Assembly (NCBI GenBank): GCA_015067465.1
Contig: SVMK01000003.1
Coordinates: 1 to 62,975 of the forward strand
DNA from: Oscillospiraceae bacterium
Lineage (GTDB): Bacteria; Bacillota; Clostridia; Oscillospirales; Oscillospiraceae
DNA length: 62,975 nt
Direction: 5' to 3'
The position numbers and the translations under genes were made by a program. The notes beneath the pieces are model-generated. The model worked only from the letters and a program-made list of their open reading frames with translations. It did no database searches and had not been told where the DNA came from. The first letter of the stretch is position 1; every line of letters starts with the position of its first letter. Below, one piece after another: positions 23,383-33,273 of this stretch.

Positions 23383-24177
23383 TCAGTCCTCCGCCGTCAG
23401 TTCTTCAACCAGCATTTGTGCTTCAGCTCTCAGCCGCTTCATCACGCTGCCCCACCCAACTTTGAATTTCGGCACCGTGATATCCGTTTCACCCAGCGTA
23501 AAAATTTTGGCATCGCTTTCGGGAAATCGCTCCGCCAGTTCGTCAGACTGCAGCAGCGTCATACACATCACCGCGTCGTATTCCGCCAGCAGCGCAGCGC
23601 TCACTCCACGCGGGCAATGCGCCGCAATATCCGCGCCGAGATTTGCCGCCGCGCGCACCGCTTCGGGGTGCACTGTTTCGCCGCACTGCATCCCCGCCGA
23701 GCCGCAGCGCACTTCCGGGCACGCGCGGGCTGCAAACGCAGAAAACAGCGCACACACGGCAGGGGCCAGCGCCGTATCGTTTTCATCGACAAACAGCACG
23801 CTCTCCGTTTCCGTTGCCGGTTGGTCCCACAGCGCCTGCTGCGCCTCATCCCAATGCTCCAGCGTGCGGTCGCCGGCAAGGCTCTCGATATGGTGCTGCA
23901 GTTCATGGTGCAGCGTTTTTGTGAGGCGTTCGCGGAATTTCTCTGCCGGAATATCGCCGTAAAGCGCGCAGATCGAGCCGTAAAAAATCTCCACATAGCG
24001 TCCGAGCTCATTGTGGTGGTAAAGGCCGAGGATCACGCTCCCGCTTCCGTCCTTTTTCACATCCGGCTGCAGATTCACGCCGCCGTTGAGTTCTCTGAAA
24101 ATCTCCTGCGGCAGCGCCTCGCAGGCCTCGTCCAGCATGATGCCCGCCTGTTGAAAGCTAACCATAATATTTCCCAT
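23383..24177 (-). CDS. Zincin-like metallopeptidase fused to a degenerate LMW protein-tyrosine phosphatase domain
   Basis: Residues 1-120 resemble the small metallopeptidase family with a conserved HExxH; here H91-E92-L93-Q94-H95 in TLHHELQHHIE. Residues about 127-264 follow the low-molecular-weight phosphatase fold step by step (VLFV, CGSAGMQ, YDAVMCMTLLQSDEL, FPESDAKIFTLGE). However, the catalytic loop CxxxxxR is replaced by DENDTALAP starting at Asp131, and the DP general-acid site reads ITVPKF. The phosphatase part is therefore probably inactive and may bind phosphoprotein, arsenate-like or redox ligands. A second ATG (residue 5) is an alternative start. It sits between polA and rimI. Confidence 0.78.
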   Translation of the reverse strand: MGNIMVSFQQAGIMLDEACEALPQEIFRELNGGVNLQPDVKKDGSGSVILGLYHHNELGRYVEIFYGSICALYGDIPAEKFRERLTKTLHHELQHHIESLAGDRTLEHWDEAQQALWDQPATETESVLFVDENDTALAPAVCALFSAFAARACPEVRCGSAGMQCGETVHPEAVRAAANLGADIAAHCPRGVSAALLAEYDAVMCMTLLQSDELAERFPESDAKIFTLGETDITVPKFKVGWGSVMKRLRAEAQMLVEELTAED

Positions 24178-24226
24178 CTCTGCCGCGCGGCTTTTGCCGT
24201 CGGCACGTATTTTTCATCGTGTTTCG

Positions 24227-24253
24227 CTTATCGGGCGCGCAGCGCCTGATAAG
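24227..24253 (-). other. Hairpin between polA and the zincin gene
   Basis: CTTATCGGGCGC (24227-24238) pairs with GCGCCTGATAAG (24242-24253) with one G-U. It lacks a T run on the minus strand, so it may be an RNA-processing or stability element rather than a terminator. Confidence 0.4.
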
Positions 24254-24262
24254 CACGCGTTT

Positions 24263-26908
24263 TCAGTGCGCTTCCGCCCAGCTTTTGCCAAGGCCTGCAT
24301 CCGCGGTCAGCGGCACGCGCAGCGCAGCCGCGCCGCACATTTCCTCCGTGAGGATTTGCCGCACCTGTTCCGCTTCACATTCCGGGCATTCCACAATCAG
24401 TTCGTCGTGCACCTGCAAAATCAGCTTTGCCGCGAGTTTTTCCGATTTCAGCCGCGCATGCACACGCACCATTGCCAGCTTGATCACATCCGCCGCCGTG
24501 CCCTGAACAGGCATATTGAGCGCAACGCGCTCGCCAAACGACCGCATGGCGAAATTGCTGCTTTTCAGTTCCGGCAGCGCACGCCGCCGACCGTAGAGCG
24601 TAACGGCATAGCCGTCGGCACGCGCCTGCTCCACAACGGATTTCTGATAATCGCGCACACCGTGGTATTTTTCCAGATAGGCATCCATATAGGCTTTGGC
24701 CTCGGCGTTGGAAACACCGATGTCCTGCGCCAGCGACCATGCCGAAATGCCGTATACGATGCCGAAATTCACCGCTTTTGCATTGGAACGCATCTGATGC
24801 GTCACCTCCGCCGTCGGCACACCGAACACCTGCGACGCGGTAACGGCATGGATATCCTCGCCGCTGCGAAACGCCTCAATCATGGTTTCGTCGCCGGAAA
24901 TATGCGCAAGCAGCCGCAGCTCAATCTGGCTGTAGTCCGCATCCACCAGCACCATACCGGGTGCCGCCACAAACATCTTTCTTATCTGCGCGCCAAACTC
25001 GCGGCGAACGGGAATATTCTGCAGATTCGGTTCCGTGGACGATAGGCGCCCCGTTGCCGTAACGGTCATCTGGAAGCTTGTGCGGATGCGGCCGTCCGGG
25101 TCGATCACCTTCAAAAGTCCGTCGGCATAGGTGCTTTTGAGCTTGGTGAGCATGCGATACTCCATCACCTCGTTCACGATGGGGTGCTTGTCGCGCAGCT
25201 TTTCCAGCGTGTCGGCGTTGGTGCTCCAGCCGGTTTTGGTCTTTTTCCCGCCGGGCAGCATCAGCCGCTCAAACAAAACCTCGCCGAGCTGCTTCGGGGA
25301 ATTGATATTGAATTCGGTTCCGGCCAGACTCCAGATACTCTTTTGCAGCGCGTCGATCGCATCCACCATGCTCTCTCCGAAATCACGCAGCGCCTCCCGG
25401 TCCACCAGAAAGCCGTTTCGCTCCATCTCGGCCAGCACCGCGCAAAGCGGCAGCTCCACTTCGTAATAGAGTCGGTCGCAGCCGTTTTCGCGCAGCTTTT
25501 CGTCCAGCGCATCGCGCAGGCAGGCGATCGCCGCCGCCATGGACGCAGCTTCGCCGATGCGCTCTTCAGCGCTTTCACCGTCAAACAGCGAGGTTTGCGC
25601 ATCCGCTTTTCCGGCGCGGTAAGGCTCAAAGCCGCAGTATGTCACGCAAAGGCGGGTAATGTCGTAGCTGCCGGCCGTGGCATCAAGCAGATAACCCGCC
25701 AGCGCCGTGTCAAATGCCCAGGGCTCCGCGATCTGTCCCAAAGAAACAAGGCGGCGGATAATGTCCTTGGTGTTGTGTCCGATTTTTTCCACTTCCGGCG
25801 CCAAAAGCGCGCAAAACGCTGCGTCGGCGTTGCCATCAAAGGCATCCTCGCAGAGAATATAAGCCGTTGCACCGCCGGCATCGTCAATATTGACAGCGGT
25901 GATTCCATCGGCGCTGTAAACGCAGGCGGTTTTTCCGGCAAGCGCCGCGGCAGCAGCCTGAACGTCCTCCGCCGTACGCAAAACAACGCTCTTGCACTCG
26001 CCCGCAAATTCCCGCACAGGGGCGCTTTCCACTCCGGGCGTGAGTTTATATTTTTCGATCAGTTTCGTGAAACCCAGACGCAGAAACAGTCCGTAAAGCG
26101 CCGGCTTGAAGTCGGCTGTGCTCCAGCACGCCTGCGTAAGGTCAAATTCTATGGGCGCATCGCAGCGAATGGTTGCCAGTTCCAAACTCATCCGCGCACT
26201 TTCTTCGCCCTCAACCAGCTTTTTCCGAACGCCGGGCTTCACATCCAGCGCGTCCGGATCGGCATAGATCGCGTCCAGCGCGCCGTAAGTCTGCACCAAC
26301 GCCATCGCAGTTTTTTCTCCAACGCCCGGAACGCCGGGGATATTGTCGCTGCTGTCGCCCATCAGCGCTTTCAGATCAATCATCCGCAGCGGCGCAAAAC
26401 CGTATTCCTCCGTAAACCGTGCCGGGGTGTAATTCACGGTTTCGGTCTGGCCCATGCGGGTTTTCACATGCAAAACGCGCGTTTTTTCCGTAATCAGCTG
26501 CAGCGAATCCTTATCGCCGGTTACGATCACGCATTCCTGTCCCTCGGCTTCGCAGCGGCGCGACAGCGTGCCGAGCAGGTCGTCGGCCTCCCAGCCTTCC
26601 AGTTCCGCGCGCGCAATGCCCATCGCGTCCAAAACCTGCTTGAGCACCGGCATCTGCTGCCGCAGCTCCTCCGGCATCCCCTTGCGCGTTCCTTTATATT
26701 CGGCATAACGCAAATGGCGGAATGTCGGCGCATGCACGTCAAACGCCACGCACACCGCATCGGGATTTTCCTCATCCAGCAGCCGCTGCAAAATGGTAAG
26801 AAAGCCGTAAATGCCGTTCGTCGGCGTGCCGTCGGGCGCATTGAGCATGCGAATGCCGTAGAATGCGCGGTTGACGATGGAGTTTCCGTCGATGAGCATC
26901 AGTTTCAT
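24263..26908 (-). CDS. polA: DNA polymerase I
   Basis: The 881-aa protein has three regions. The 5' nuclease domain (about 1-290) has LMLIDGNSIVNRAFYGI and ALMGDSSDNIPGVPGVGEKT. A degenerate 3'-5' exonuclease domain (about 300-480) shows the usual DxE motif as YSADGITAVNID, so proofreading is probably absent. The polymerase domain has motif A DADYSQIELRLLAHISGD, motif B (RSNAKAVNFGIVYGISAW) and motif C QVHDELIVE. It repairs gaps and processes Okazaki fragments. It begins 6 nt after the MATE gene with GGAGG upstream. Confidence 0.97.
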   Translation of the reverse strand: MKLMLIDGNSIVNRAFYGIRMLNAPDGTPTNGIYGFLTILQRLLDEENPDAVCVAFDVHAPTFRHLRYAEYKGTRKGMPEELRQQMPVLKQVLDAMGIARAELEGWEADDLLGTLSRRCEAEGQECVIVTGDKDSLQLITEKTRVLHVKTRMGQTETVNYTPARFTEEYGFAPLRMIDLKALMGDSSDNIPGVPGVGEKTAMALVQTYGALDAIYADPDALDVKPGVRKKLVEGEESARMSLELATIRCDAPIEFDLTQACWSTADFKPALYGLFLRLGFTKLIEKYKLTPGVESAPVREFAGECKSVVLRTAEDVQAAAAALAGKTACVYSADGITAVNIDDAGGATAYILCEDAFDGNADAAFCALLAPEVEKIGHNTKDIIRRLVSLGQIAEPWAFDTALAGYLLDATAGSYDITRLCVTYCGFEPYRAGKADAQTSLFDGESAEERIGEAASMAAAIACLRDALDEKLRENGCDRLYYEVELPLCAVLAEMERNGFLVDREALRDFGESMVDAIDALQKSIWSLAGTEFNINSPKQLGEVLFERLMLPGGKKTKTGWSTNADTLEKLRDKHPIVNEVMEYRMLTKLKSTYADGLLKVIDPDGRIRTSFQMTVTATGRLSSTEPNLQNIPVRREFGAQIRKMFVAAPGMVLVDADYSQIELRLLAHISGDETMIEAFRSGEDIHAVTASQVFGVPTAEVTHQMRSNAKAVNFGIVYGISAWSLAQDIGVSNAEAKAYMDAYLEKYHGVRDYQKSVVEQARADGYAVTLYGRRRALPELKSSNFAMRSFGERVALNMPVQGTAADVIKLAMVRVHARLKSEKLAAKLILQVHDELIVECPECEAEQVRQILTEEMCGAAALRVPLTADAGLGKSWAEAH

Positions 26909-26914
26909 TATAAT

Positions 26915-28294
26915 TCAAACCTCCCGCCCGGCAAGTTTTTCCTCCCTGCCAAGCTTTCTGTAAACGGTGAGGAACATTGTCAGGAAGCATGCCCCCCCAC
27001 CCAAAAGATCGGAAATCGGCTCCGACCAGAAAACGCCGTGAACTCCCAGCGCGGGGATCATCGGCAGCAAAAACACCAGCGGCAGCACAATGATCACCTT
27101 GCGCAGCATGGAAAACACCACCGCGTACTTTGCCTTGCCCAGCCCGACAAAAACGCACTGTCCCGCCGACTGCATCGACATGAACACAAAGCCGCAGAAA
27201 TAAATGCGCACTGCCGGCACACCCGCGCGCAGAAGCTCCGCGTCGCGGTTGAAAAGCTGTATCAGCAAATCCGGAATCAGCATGCTCAGCAGCCACACCG
27301 TGCAGGCATACAAAAACGAACTGATGCAGAAAAAGCGGATTCCGGTTCTCACGCGGTCATACGCCTTTGCGCCGTAATTGTAGCCCAGCACGGGCTGCGC
27401 GCCCGCGCCAAGCCCCTGCATGACCAGAAACGCGATTTCTCTCACGGAGTTGATCACCGTCATCACGCCGACATACAGGTCGCCGCCGTAGCGCTGCAGC
27501 TGCACATTGCAGGCAATCTGCACCAGGCCGGTCGTAACGCCCATCACAAATCCCGTAACGCCAAGGGCAAGGATCCTCCCGACAATATCGGCCCGCAGCC
27601 GCATAAATGCCGGACGCAGATCCAAAATGGCCTTGCTGCTGAACAAAAAGCGCAGCACCCACGCCGCGGAGCAAAACTGGGCAATCAGCGTTGCCCACGC
27701 CGCACCGGCAATGCCCATATCCAGCACAAAGATAAAAATCGGGTCAAGCACGATGTTCACCACCGCGCCCACGATCACCGTGAGCATACCCATTCTGGCA
27801 AAGCCCTGCGCATTGATAAACGCATTCATGCCGAGGCTGATCATCACAAACAGCGTGCCAAACAGGTAGATGCGGGTATATTCCGCCGCATAAGGCAGCG
27901 TGTCCTCACTCGCGCCAAACAGCACAAGGATGTCGTTCATAAAAACGGAGAGCAGCACCGTCAGCGTCAGGCCGAAAATCAGCAGCAGGGTGAATGTATT
28001 TCCCATCACCAACTCCGCACGCTCTTTATTGCCCTCGCCGCGGGAAATCGAGCAAAGCGGTCCGCCGCCGGAGCCGCACAGATTGGCAAACGCGGTGATC
28101 ACAGAGATGATCGGCATAGTCAGGCCAAGCCCCGTGAGAGCCAGCGATCCCACGCCGGGGATATGCCCGATATACACTCTGTCCACCACGTTGTACAAAA
28201 CGTTGACCAACTGCGCGAGCATCATGGGCACGGCCATCTTCAGAATCACCTGCCACATTTTGCCCTTGGTAAAATCATTTCTGACTTCAGCCAT
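26915..28294 (-). CDS. MATE-family efflux transporter
   Basis: The 459-aa protein has 12 predicted membrane segments in two homologous halves and MATE-type motifs, PMMLAQLVNVLYNVVDRVYIGHIPG (seen as PMMLAQLVNVLYNVVDR) near the N terminus and MQGLGAGAQPVLGYNYGAK in the middle. It should export cationic or metabolite substrates using Na+ or H+. The start at 28294 is set by GGAGGAAGC just upstream; an in-frame ATG at 28354 lies within capA without a ribosome binding site. It overlaps the capA 3' end by 8 nt and precedes polA by 6 nt. Confidence 0.93.
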   Translation of the reverse strand: MAEVRNDFTKGKMWQVILKMAVPMMLAQLVNVLYNVVDRVYIGHIPGVGSLALTGLGLTMPIISVITAFANLCGSGGGPLCSISRGEGNKERAELVMGNTFTLLLIFGLTLTVLLSVFMNDILVLFGASEDTLPYAAEYTRIYLFGTLFVMISLGMNAFINAQGFARMGMLTVIVGAVVNIVLDPIFIFVLDMGIAGAAWATLIAQFCSAAWVLRFLFSSKAILDLRPAFMRLRADIVGRILALGVTGFVMGVTTGLVQIACNVQLQRYGGDLYVGVMTVINSVREIAFLVMQGLGAGAQPVLGYNYGAKAYDRVRTGIRFFCISSFLYACTVWLLSMLIPDLLIQLFNRDAELLRAGVPAVRIYFCGFVFMSMQSAGQCVFVGLGKAKYAVVFSMLRKVIIVLPLVFLLPMIPALGVHGVFWSEPISDLLGGGACFLTMFLTVYRKLGREEKLAGREV

Positions 28295-29624
28295 ATGCTT
28301 CCTCCACAGCGGGAGCGGCGGTGTATACCAATTCCGGTCCCATAATCTCTTCAATCCGCGCCAGTCGTGCGGAAAGATCGTTGTAGAAATAATCGGTCAT
28401 GAAGCCGCTGTCGTCGCCGGCATCGTAAGCCGCCAGCACCTTGCGCAGATCCAGCAGACGGAAGCGCCAGTCGCCCAGCACCCAATAGTCCAGCTGGTCC
28501 ATCATCACCATCGGCACATACTCCACGCGGCAGATCCGGGTTTCCTGCGTTTCAAGGTCCTTTTCCAGCTCAATCTGCACCAGCGCGGTCAGCGTACAGT
28601 TTGTATGGCTGCTCTCGTGCATATGCGCGGCAAGATTGCCGAGGCAGTAGCAAAGATAGCCCATGCGCGTTGTGCCGTCACCGTTATCGATCTCTCGCAT
28701 CTCCATCGGCTGCGGAACATGCGGATGTCCGCCCAGAACAAGGTCCGCGCCCTGCGCAAAGAGATAATCCGCCAGCTCGGTCTGCGCCCGCTGGCGCGTG
28801 CAGATATACTCCGCGCCCCAATGCATAATCACCGCAATCACATCCGGCTCCAGCGATTTCGCATACGTCATGTCCGCTTCAATCATATCGTAGCGAACGC
28901 GGCTGCATCCGCTCATATAGTCTTCGCAAAACACGTTCATCGCGTAAGGAAATTTGTCGATCGGGATTCCGTTTGTGCCGTAGGAATAATTCAAAAACGC
29001 AACTCGTATGCCGTTGATGTCCCGGAGCAAAACGCCGCTGTGCTCGTCCCGCTCCTCCTGCGTGCGGTAAGTTCCGATATGATCAAGCCCCGCCCGCTCC
29101 ATGCAGTCGATGGTGCGGATAAGCCCCGCCTGTCCGCCGTCCATGCCGTGATTGGAGGCAAGCGCCACAAGGTCGAAGCCGACTTTTTTCAGGCTGTCCG
29201 CAACGCCGTCGGGTGCATAAAACATCGGATAGCCGCTCAGCTGCGTCCCCTCGCCCAGCATTGCGCCTTCAAAGCAGCACATGGCATAGTCCGCCTCGCT
29301 GATATAATGCTCCACATCCTGAAAGAGATAGGAAATATCGTAGCTGCCGTCGGGCTGCAGAGCCTCATCGTAAAGCGACAAATGCAGCACAATATCCCCA
29401 CCCACCGTGAGCCTGGCACGCTGCGGTTCCGGCTTCGGTGTGGGTTCCGGAGTCGGTGTCGGCACAGGTTCCGGTGGCGATGCGGGCGGCACGGTTGCCG
29501 TCGGGGCCGGACGCGGCGACGGCCTGTCCGCCGGGACCGCAGCGCTCGCCTGCTTCTTTGCGCAGCCGTTCCCGGCTGCCAGCAGCACGCCGGCCAGCAG
29601 CAAACTCAAAACTTGTTTTTTCAT
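28287..29624 (-). CDS. CapA-family lipoprotein (metallophosphatase-like)
   Basis: The 445-aa protein has a lipoprotein signal ending GNGC (about residue 21) and a 45-residue Pro/Thr/Glu linker. The CapA domain has [30 protein letters not shown] and [12 protein letters not shown], which are the metal-site motifs of this calcineurin-like family. CapA itself is needed for poly-gamma-glutamate production, but most homologues are uncharacterised and no other pgs gene is present. It should act on the cell surface. It overlaps uvrB by 4 nt and the MATE gene by 8 nt, so all are co-transcribed. Confidence 0.88.
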   Translation of the reverse strand: MKKQVLSLLLAGVLLAAGNGCAKKQASAAVPADRPSPRPAPTATVPPASPPEPVPTPTPEPTPKPEPQRARLTVGGDIVLHLSLYDEALQPDGSYDISYLFQDVEHYISEADYAMCCFEGAMLGEGTQLSGYPMFYAPDGVADSLKKVGFDLVALASNHGMDGGQAGLIRTIDCMERAGLDHIGTYRTQEERDEHSGVLLRDINGIRVAFLNYSYGTNGIPIDKFPYAMNVFCEDYMSGCSRVRYDMIEADMTYAKSLEPDVIAVIMHWGAEYICTRQRAQTELADYLFAQGADLVLGGHPHVPQPMEMREIDNGDGTTRMGYLCYCLGNLAAHMHESSHTNCTLTALVQIELEKDLETQETRICRVEYVPMVMMDQLDYWVLGDWRFRLLDLRKVLAAYDAGDDSGFMTDYFYNDLSARLARIEEIMGPELVYTAAPAVEEAYG

Positions 29625-31591
29625 TTAATTTCGCCCTTCAGCATAATAATGCGGTCGCGCAGTTCCGCCGCGATCTCGAATTCGAGCATCTTCGCAGCAT
29701 CTTTCATCTGCTTCTCCAGCCGCTCGATCTCTGCGCGGCGCTCGCGGTCCGTCATCTTCACGTTGCTGCCGGCACGCTTCATGTCGCTGCTGCTGTCGGA
29801 AATCTGCATCAGGTCGCGGATGTCCTTCACGATGGTTTTCGGCACGATGCCGTGCGCTTCGTTATACGCCGTCTGCTTCGCGCGGCGGCGCTCGGTTTCC
29901 GTGATGGCGGCTTTCATGCTGCGCGTAACGGTGTCGGCATACATGATCACCGTGCCCTCAGCATTGCGCGCGGCGCGTCCGATGGTCTGGATCAGGCTCG
30001 TTTCGCTGCGCAGGAAGCCTTCCTTGTCCGCGTCCAGAATCGCCACAAGGCTCACTTCGGGCAGGTCAAGACCCTCACGCAGCAGGTTGATGCCGATGAG
30101 CACATCGTATTCGCCGAGACGCAGGTCACGGATGATCTCCATACGCTGCATCGCGTCAACATCGTGGTGCATATACCGGCAGCGGATTCCCGCATTGCCG
30201 AGATAGTCCGTCAAATCCTCCGCCATGCGTTTGGTCAGCGTGGTCACAAGCACACGCTGCTGCTTTTCCGCACGCAGATGGATCTCGCCGATCAGATCGT
30301 CAATCTGCCCCTCCACAGGGCGCACCTCGATCATCGGATCGGTCAGTCCCGTGGGGCGGATCACCTGCTCGGCAATCTGTCCCGCACGCTCGCGCTCATA
30401 GTCACCCGGCGTTGCGGAAACATAGCACGCCTGATAAATGCGCTGCTCAAATTCTTCAAATTTCAGCGGCCGGTTGTCAAACGCGGACGGCAGACGAAAG
30501 CCGAAATTCACCAGGCTCTCCTTGCGTGCGCGGTCGCCGTTATACATTGCGCGCACCTGCGGCAGCGTAACATGGCTTTCGTCCACAAAGAGGATAAAAT
30601 CGTCCGGAAAATAGTCCAGCAGCGTCATAGGAGCAGATCCCACAGGGCGCTGAGAGATAATGCGGGAATAGTTTTCGATGCCGGAACAATAGCCCAGTTC
30701 GGTGAGCATCTCGATATCGTAATTCACGCGCTCATTGAGGCGCTGCGCCTCAATGAGCTTTTCGTTTTCCTTGAACCACTGCACACGCTCGTCACGTTCA
30801 CGGCGAATTTCCCGCACAGCGCGCTCCATCTTTTCATGCGTTGTAACATAATGGCTCGCAGGCCATACGGGGATGGAATTGAGCCGCCGCACGAGCGCGC
30901 CCGTCAGCGGATTGATCTCGCTGATGCGGTCGATCTCATCTCCGAAAAATTCCACCCGGATGGCGCTGCTCGCCCAGTAAGCCGGCCAGATCTCCACCGT
31001 ATCGCCGCGCACGCGGAACATGTTGCGCTCAAACGCGATGTCGTTTCGTTCATAGCGAATGTCCGTCAGGCGGCGCAGCAGCTCGTCGATGCTCATCTCC
31101 GCGCCCAGCGTCAGATTCACCATCATATTCATAAAATCGTCCGGCTCGCCAAGGCCGTAAATGCAGCTGACCGAAGCCACCACGATCACGTCGCGCCGCT
31201 CCAGCAGCGATGCCGTGGCGGACAAGCGCAGGCGGTCGATCTCCTCATTGATGGAAGCGTCCTTTTCAATGTAAGTGTCCGTGCTGGGGATATAGGCCTC
31301 AGGCTGGTAATAATCGTAATAGCTGACAAAATACTCTACGGCGTTGTTGGGGAAAAACTCGCGGAACTCGCTGCACAGCTGCGCCGCAAGAATTTTGTTG
31401 TGCGCCAGCACCAGCGCGGGCCGCTGCAGCTGCTCGATCACTTTTGCCATGGTATAGGTTTTTCCGCTGCCCGTTACGCCCAGCAAAACCTGCTCGCGCA
31501 GCCCGTCGCGAAAGCCCTGCGTCAGCGCGGCTATCGCCTCCGGCTGGTCGCCGGACGGGGTGTATTCACTTACAACTTTGAATTCCGCCAT
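29621..31591 (-). CDS. uvrB: UvrB, excinuclease ABC subunit B
   Basis: The 656-aa protein has Walker [16 protein letters not shown], the DNA-clamping beta-hairpin [20 protein letters not shown], helicase motifs including [24 protein letters not shown] and TIGRAARN, and a C-terminal UVR domain ([20 protein letters not shown]) for UvrC contact. The length is standard. UvrB verifies damage after UvrA loading and recruits UvrC; uvrA and uvrC are not in the window. It starts the minus-strand run uvrB-capA-MATE-polA, with GGAGAAA before the ATG. Confidence 0.98.
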   Translation of the reverse strand: MAEFKVVSEYTPSGDQPEAIAALTQGFRDGLREQVLLGVTGSGKTYTMAKVIEQLQRPALVLAHNKILAAQLCSEFREFFPNNAVEYFVSYYDYYQPEAYIPSTDTYIEKDASINEEIDRLRLSATASLLERRDVIVVASVSCIYGLGEPDDFMNMMVNLTLGAEMSIDELLRRLTDIRYERNDIAFERNMFRVRGDTVEIWPAYWASSAIRVEFFGDEIDRISEINPLTGALVRRLNSIPVWPASHYVTTHEKMERAVREIRRERDERVQWFKENEKLIEAQRLNERVNYDIEMLTELGYCSGIENYSRIISQRPVGSAPMTLLDYFPDDFILFVDESHVTLPQVRAMYNGDRARKESLVNFGFRLPSAFDNRPLKFEEFEQRIYQACYVSATPGDYERERAGQIAEQVIRPTGLTDPMIEVRPVEGQIDDLIGEIHLRAEKQQRVLVTTLTKRMAEDLTDYLGNAGIRCRYMHHDVDAMQRMEIIRDLRLGEYDVLIGINLLREGLDLPEVSLVAILDADKEGFLRSETSLIQTIGRAARNAEGTVIMYADTVTRSMKAAITETERRRAKQTAYNEAHGIVPKTIVKDIRDLMQISDSSSDMKRAGSNVKMTDRERRAEIERLEKQMKDAAKMLEFEIAAELRDRIIMLKGEIK

Positions 31592-31623
31592 AACGTTTCT
31601 CCAAACCGCAATGTAATCATTAT

Positions 31624-31652
31624 ATTATACCGCAGCAAGGCAAAAATGAAAA
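31624..31652 (-). promoter_or_regulatory. Promoter candidate of the uvrB operon
   Basis: On the minus strand TATAAT (31629-31624) lies 33 nt upstream of the uvrB ATG. A weak -35 (TTTTCA, 31652-31647) is present at 17-nt spacing. Confidence 0.55.
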
Positions 31653-31679
31653 GAGGCAGTTTCCCCGCCGGCGGCCGTA

Positions 31680-31712
31680 TTTCCGACGTGTTTCCGACGT
31701 ATTTCCGACGTG
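31680..31712. repeat. 11-bp tandem repeat, three units
   Basis: TTTCCGACGTG, TTTCCGACGTA and TTTCCGACGTG occur head to tail in the divergent uvrB/sstT intergenic region (31592-31906), which holds no gene apart from promoters. Each unit has an ACGT core. It could be a slippage product or a repeated regulator site. Confidence 0.8.
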
Positions 31713-31833
31713 TTTCAGCGCGCTTTTTCCGGGCGCACCGACGCCGTCCGCGCACTCCGTTTCAGCTTTTCGGATATTGTTAATTTTGACACAACGCCCG
31801 GAGAAAAACCCGTAAAATCCGTCGCTTAGCTTG

Positions 31834-31862
31834 TTGTTTTTATATTGTAAGTGTGCTATAGT
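31834..31862 (+). promoter_or_regulatory. Promoter of the sstT-like gene
   Basis: TTGTTT (31834-31839), a 17-nt spacer and TATAGT (31857-31862) precede the gene by 45 nt. Confidence 0.7.
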
Positions 31863-31906
31863 AGTTGGGCTGCAAAAAAACAAAAGAGAGATTTTTTGGA
31901 GGAAAT

Positions 31907-33130
31907 ATGAAAAAACTTGTTAAATCCTACGTTGATTCTCCTCTGATCCTGCGCATCGTAATCGGTCTGGTGATCGGTGTTGCGCTCGGTCTGCTGGCCC
32001 CGCAGTTCACGGTTGTGGCTGTTTTTGGTGACATTTTTGTCGGTGCGCTGAAGTCCATCGCTCCGCTTCTGGTTTTTGTTCTGGTCATCGCTTCTCTTGC
32101 CAGCGCCGCATCCGGCATCGGCAAGCGTTTCCGCACCGTCATCATCTTTTACATGCTCAGCACGTTCCTTGCCGCCATCGTGGCCGTGATCGCAATGTAC
32201 CTGTTCCCGGTTACCATTCGTCTGGCCGACGCGGTGGACAGAACCGCTCCCGCCGGTCTGGGCGAAGTGTTCCGCACCCTGCTCGGCAACATGGTGACCA
32301 ACCCCCTCAGCTCCATCATCAACGGCAACTACATCGGCATCCTCACATGGGCCATCATCTTCGGTCTGGCACTGCGCAAGCTCGCAAGCGACAAAACCAA
32401 GGAAGTCCTCAACGACATCTCCGCCGCCGTTTCCGCCGCTGTCGGCTGGGTGATCCAGCTCGCCCCCTTCGGCATCATGGGTCTGGTCTTCTCCTCCATC
32501 AGCGAGTACGGTCTGGAAATCTTCACCGATTACGGCAAGCTGCTGGTGATCCTGGTCGGCTGCATGCTGCTCGTTGCGCTCGTGGTTGACCCGCTCCTGG
32601 TTGGCATCACCCTGCGCCGCAACCCCTATCCCCTGGTGCTGCGCTGCCTGAAGGAGTCCGGCATCACCGCATTCTTCACCCGCAGCTCCGCCGCCAACAT
32701 CCCCGTAAACATGAAGCTTTGCGAAAAGCTCGGTCTGGACAAGGAATACTATTCCGTCGCCATTCCCCTGGGTGCTACCATCAACATGGACGGTGCCGCT
32801 GTCACCATCGCCGTCATGGCGCTGACCGCCGCTTTCTCCCAGGGCATTCAGGTCAACATCCTGATCGCCGTTCTGCTGTGCTTCGTCGCAACCCTCGGCG
32901 CCTGCGGCGCTTCCGGCGTTGCCGGCGGTTCCCTGCTGCTCATCCCCATGGCCTGCTCCCTGCTGGGTGTCGGTCAGGATATCGCCATGCAGATGGTCGG
33001 CGTCGGCTTCATCATCGGCGTTGTACAGGATTCTCTGGAAACCGCAATCAACTCCTCCGGCGACGTTCTGTTCTGCGCTGCCGCAGAATTCCATGACCGC
33101 ATGAAGAAGGGCGAAGAGATCAACTTCTAA
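31907..33130 (+). CDS. sstT: SstT-like Na+/serine-threonine (DAACS) symporter
   Basis: The 407-aa membrane protein has DAACS-family features: ILRIVIGLVIGVALGLLAP at the N terminus, FTRSSAANIPVNMKLCEKLG (the re-entrant SSxAN region), GATINMDGAAVTIAVMAL (the NMDG ion/substrate motif) and GVVQDSLETAINSSGDVLFC. Among this family the sequence is closest by eye to SstT, which imports serine and threonine with Na+. GGAGG 6 nt before the ATG sets the start; an in-frame ATG at 31865 has no such site. It is a single-gene unit between its promoter and a hairpin terminator. Confidence 0.88.
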   Translation: MKKLVKSYVDSPLILRIVIGLVIGVALGLLAPQFTVVAVFGDIFVGALKSIAPLLVFVLVIASLASAASGIGKRFRTVIIFYMLSTFLAAIVAVIAMYLFPVTIRLADAVDRTAPAGLGEVFRTLLGNMVTNPLSSIINGNYIGILTWAIIFGLALRKLASDKTKEVLNDISAAVSAAVGWVIQLAPFGIMGLVFSSISEYGLEIFTDYGKLLVILVGCMLLVALVVDPLLVGITLRRNPYPLVLRCLKESGITAFFTRSSAANIPVNMKLCEKLGLDKEYYSVAIPLGATINMDGAAVTIAVMALTAAFSQGIQVNILIAVLLCFVATLGACGASGVAGGSLLLIPMACSLLGVGQDIAMQMVGVGFIIGVVQDSLETAINSSGDVLFCAAAEFHDRMKKGEEINF

Positions 33131-33155
33131 TCCGCCCTACCGTAAAACCAAAATC

Positions 33156-33202
33156 AAATGCCCGTGGCCGTTTGATTCTTCAAACCGCCGCGGGCATTTT
33201 TG
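33156..33202 (+). terminator. Terminator of the sstT-like gene
   Basis: AAATGCCCG (33156-33164) pairs with CGGGCATTT (33190-33198), with more pairing inside, and is followed by a T run. Confidence 0.8.
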
Positions 33203-33233
33203 CATATCCGCCGCGCATATCCGCAGGCAGCAA

Positions 33234-33269
33234 AAAACCGGACCTGTTGCAATCAACAGGTCCGGTTTT
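33234..33269 (-). terminator. Terminator after tRNA-Cys
   Basis: AAAACCGGACCTGTTG (33234-33249) and CAACAGGTCCGGTTTT (33254-33269) form a perfect 16-bp stem with loop CAAT and a T run on the minus strand. It ends the tRNA cluster transcript. Confidence 0.9.
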
Positions 33270-33273
33270 CGTT

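Noticed and set aside
23383-24177. Active protein arginine/tyrosine phosphatase (YwlE/Wzb)
   Set aside because: The catalytic Cys, P-loop Arg and acid Asp are all replaced.
25184-28345. A 1053-codon plus-strand open frame
   Set aside because: It is antisense to polA and the MATE gene and has no recognisable motif.
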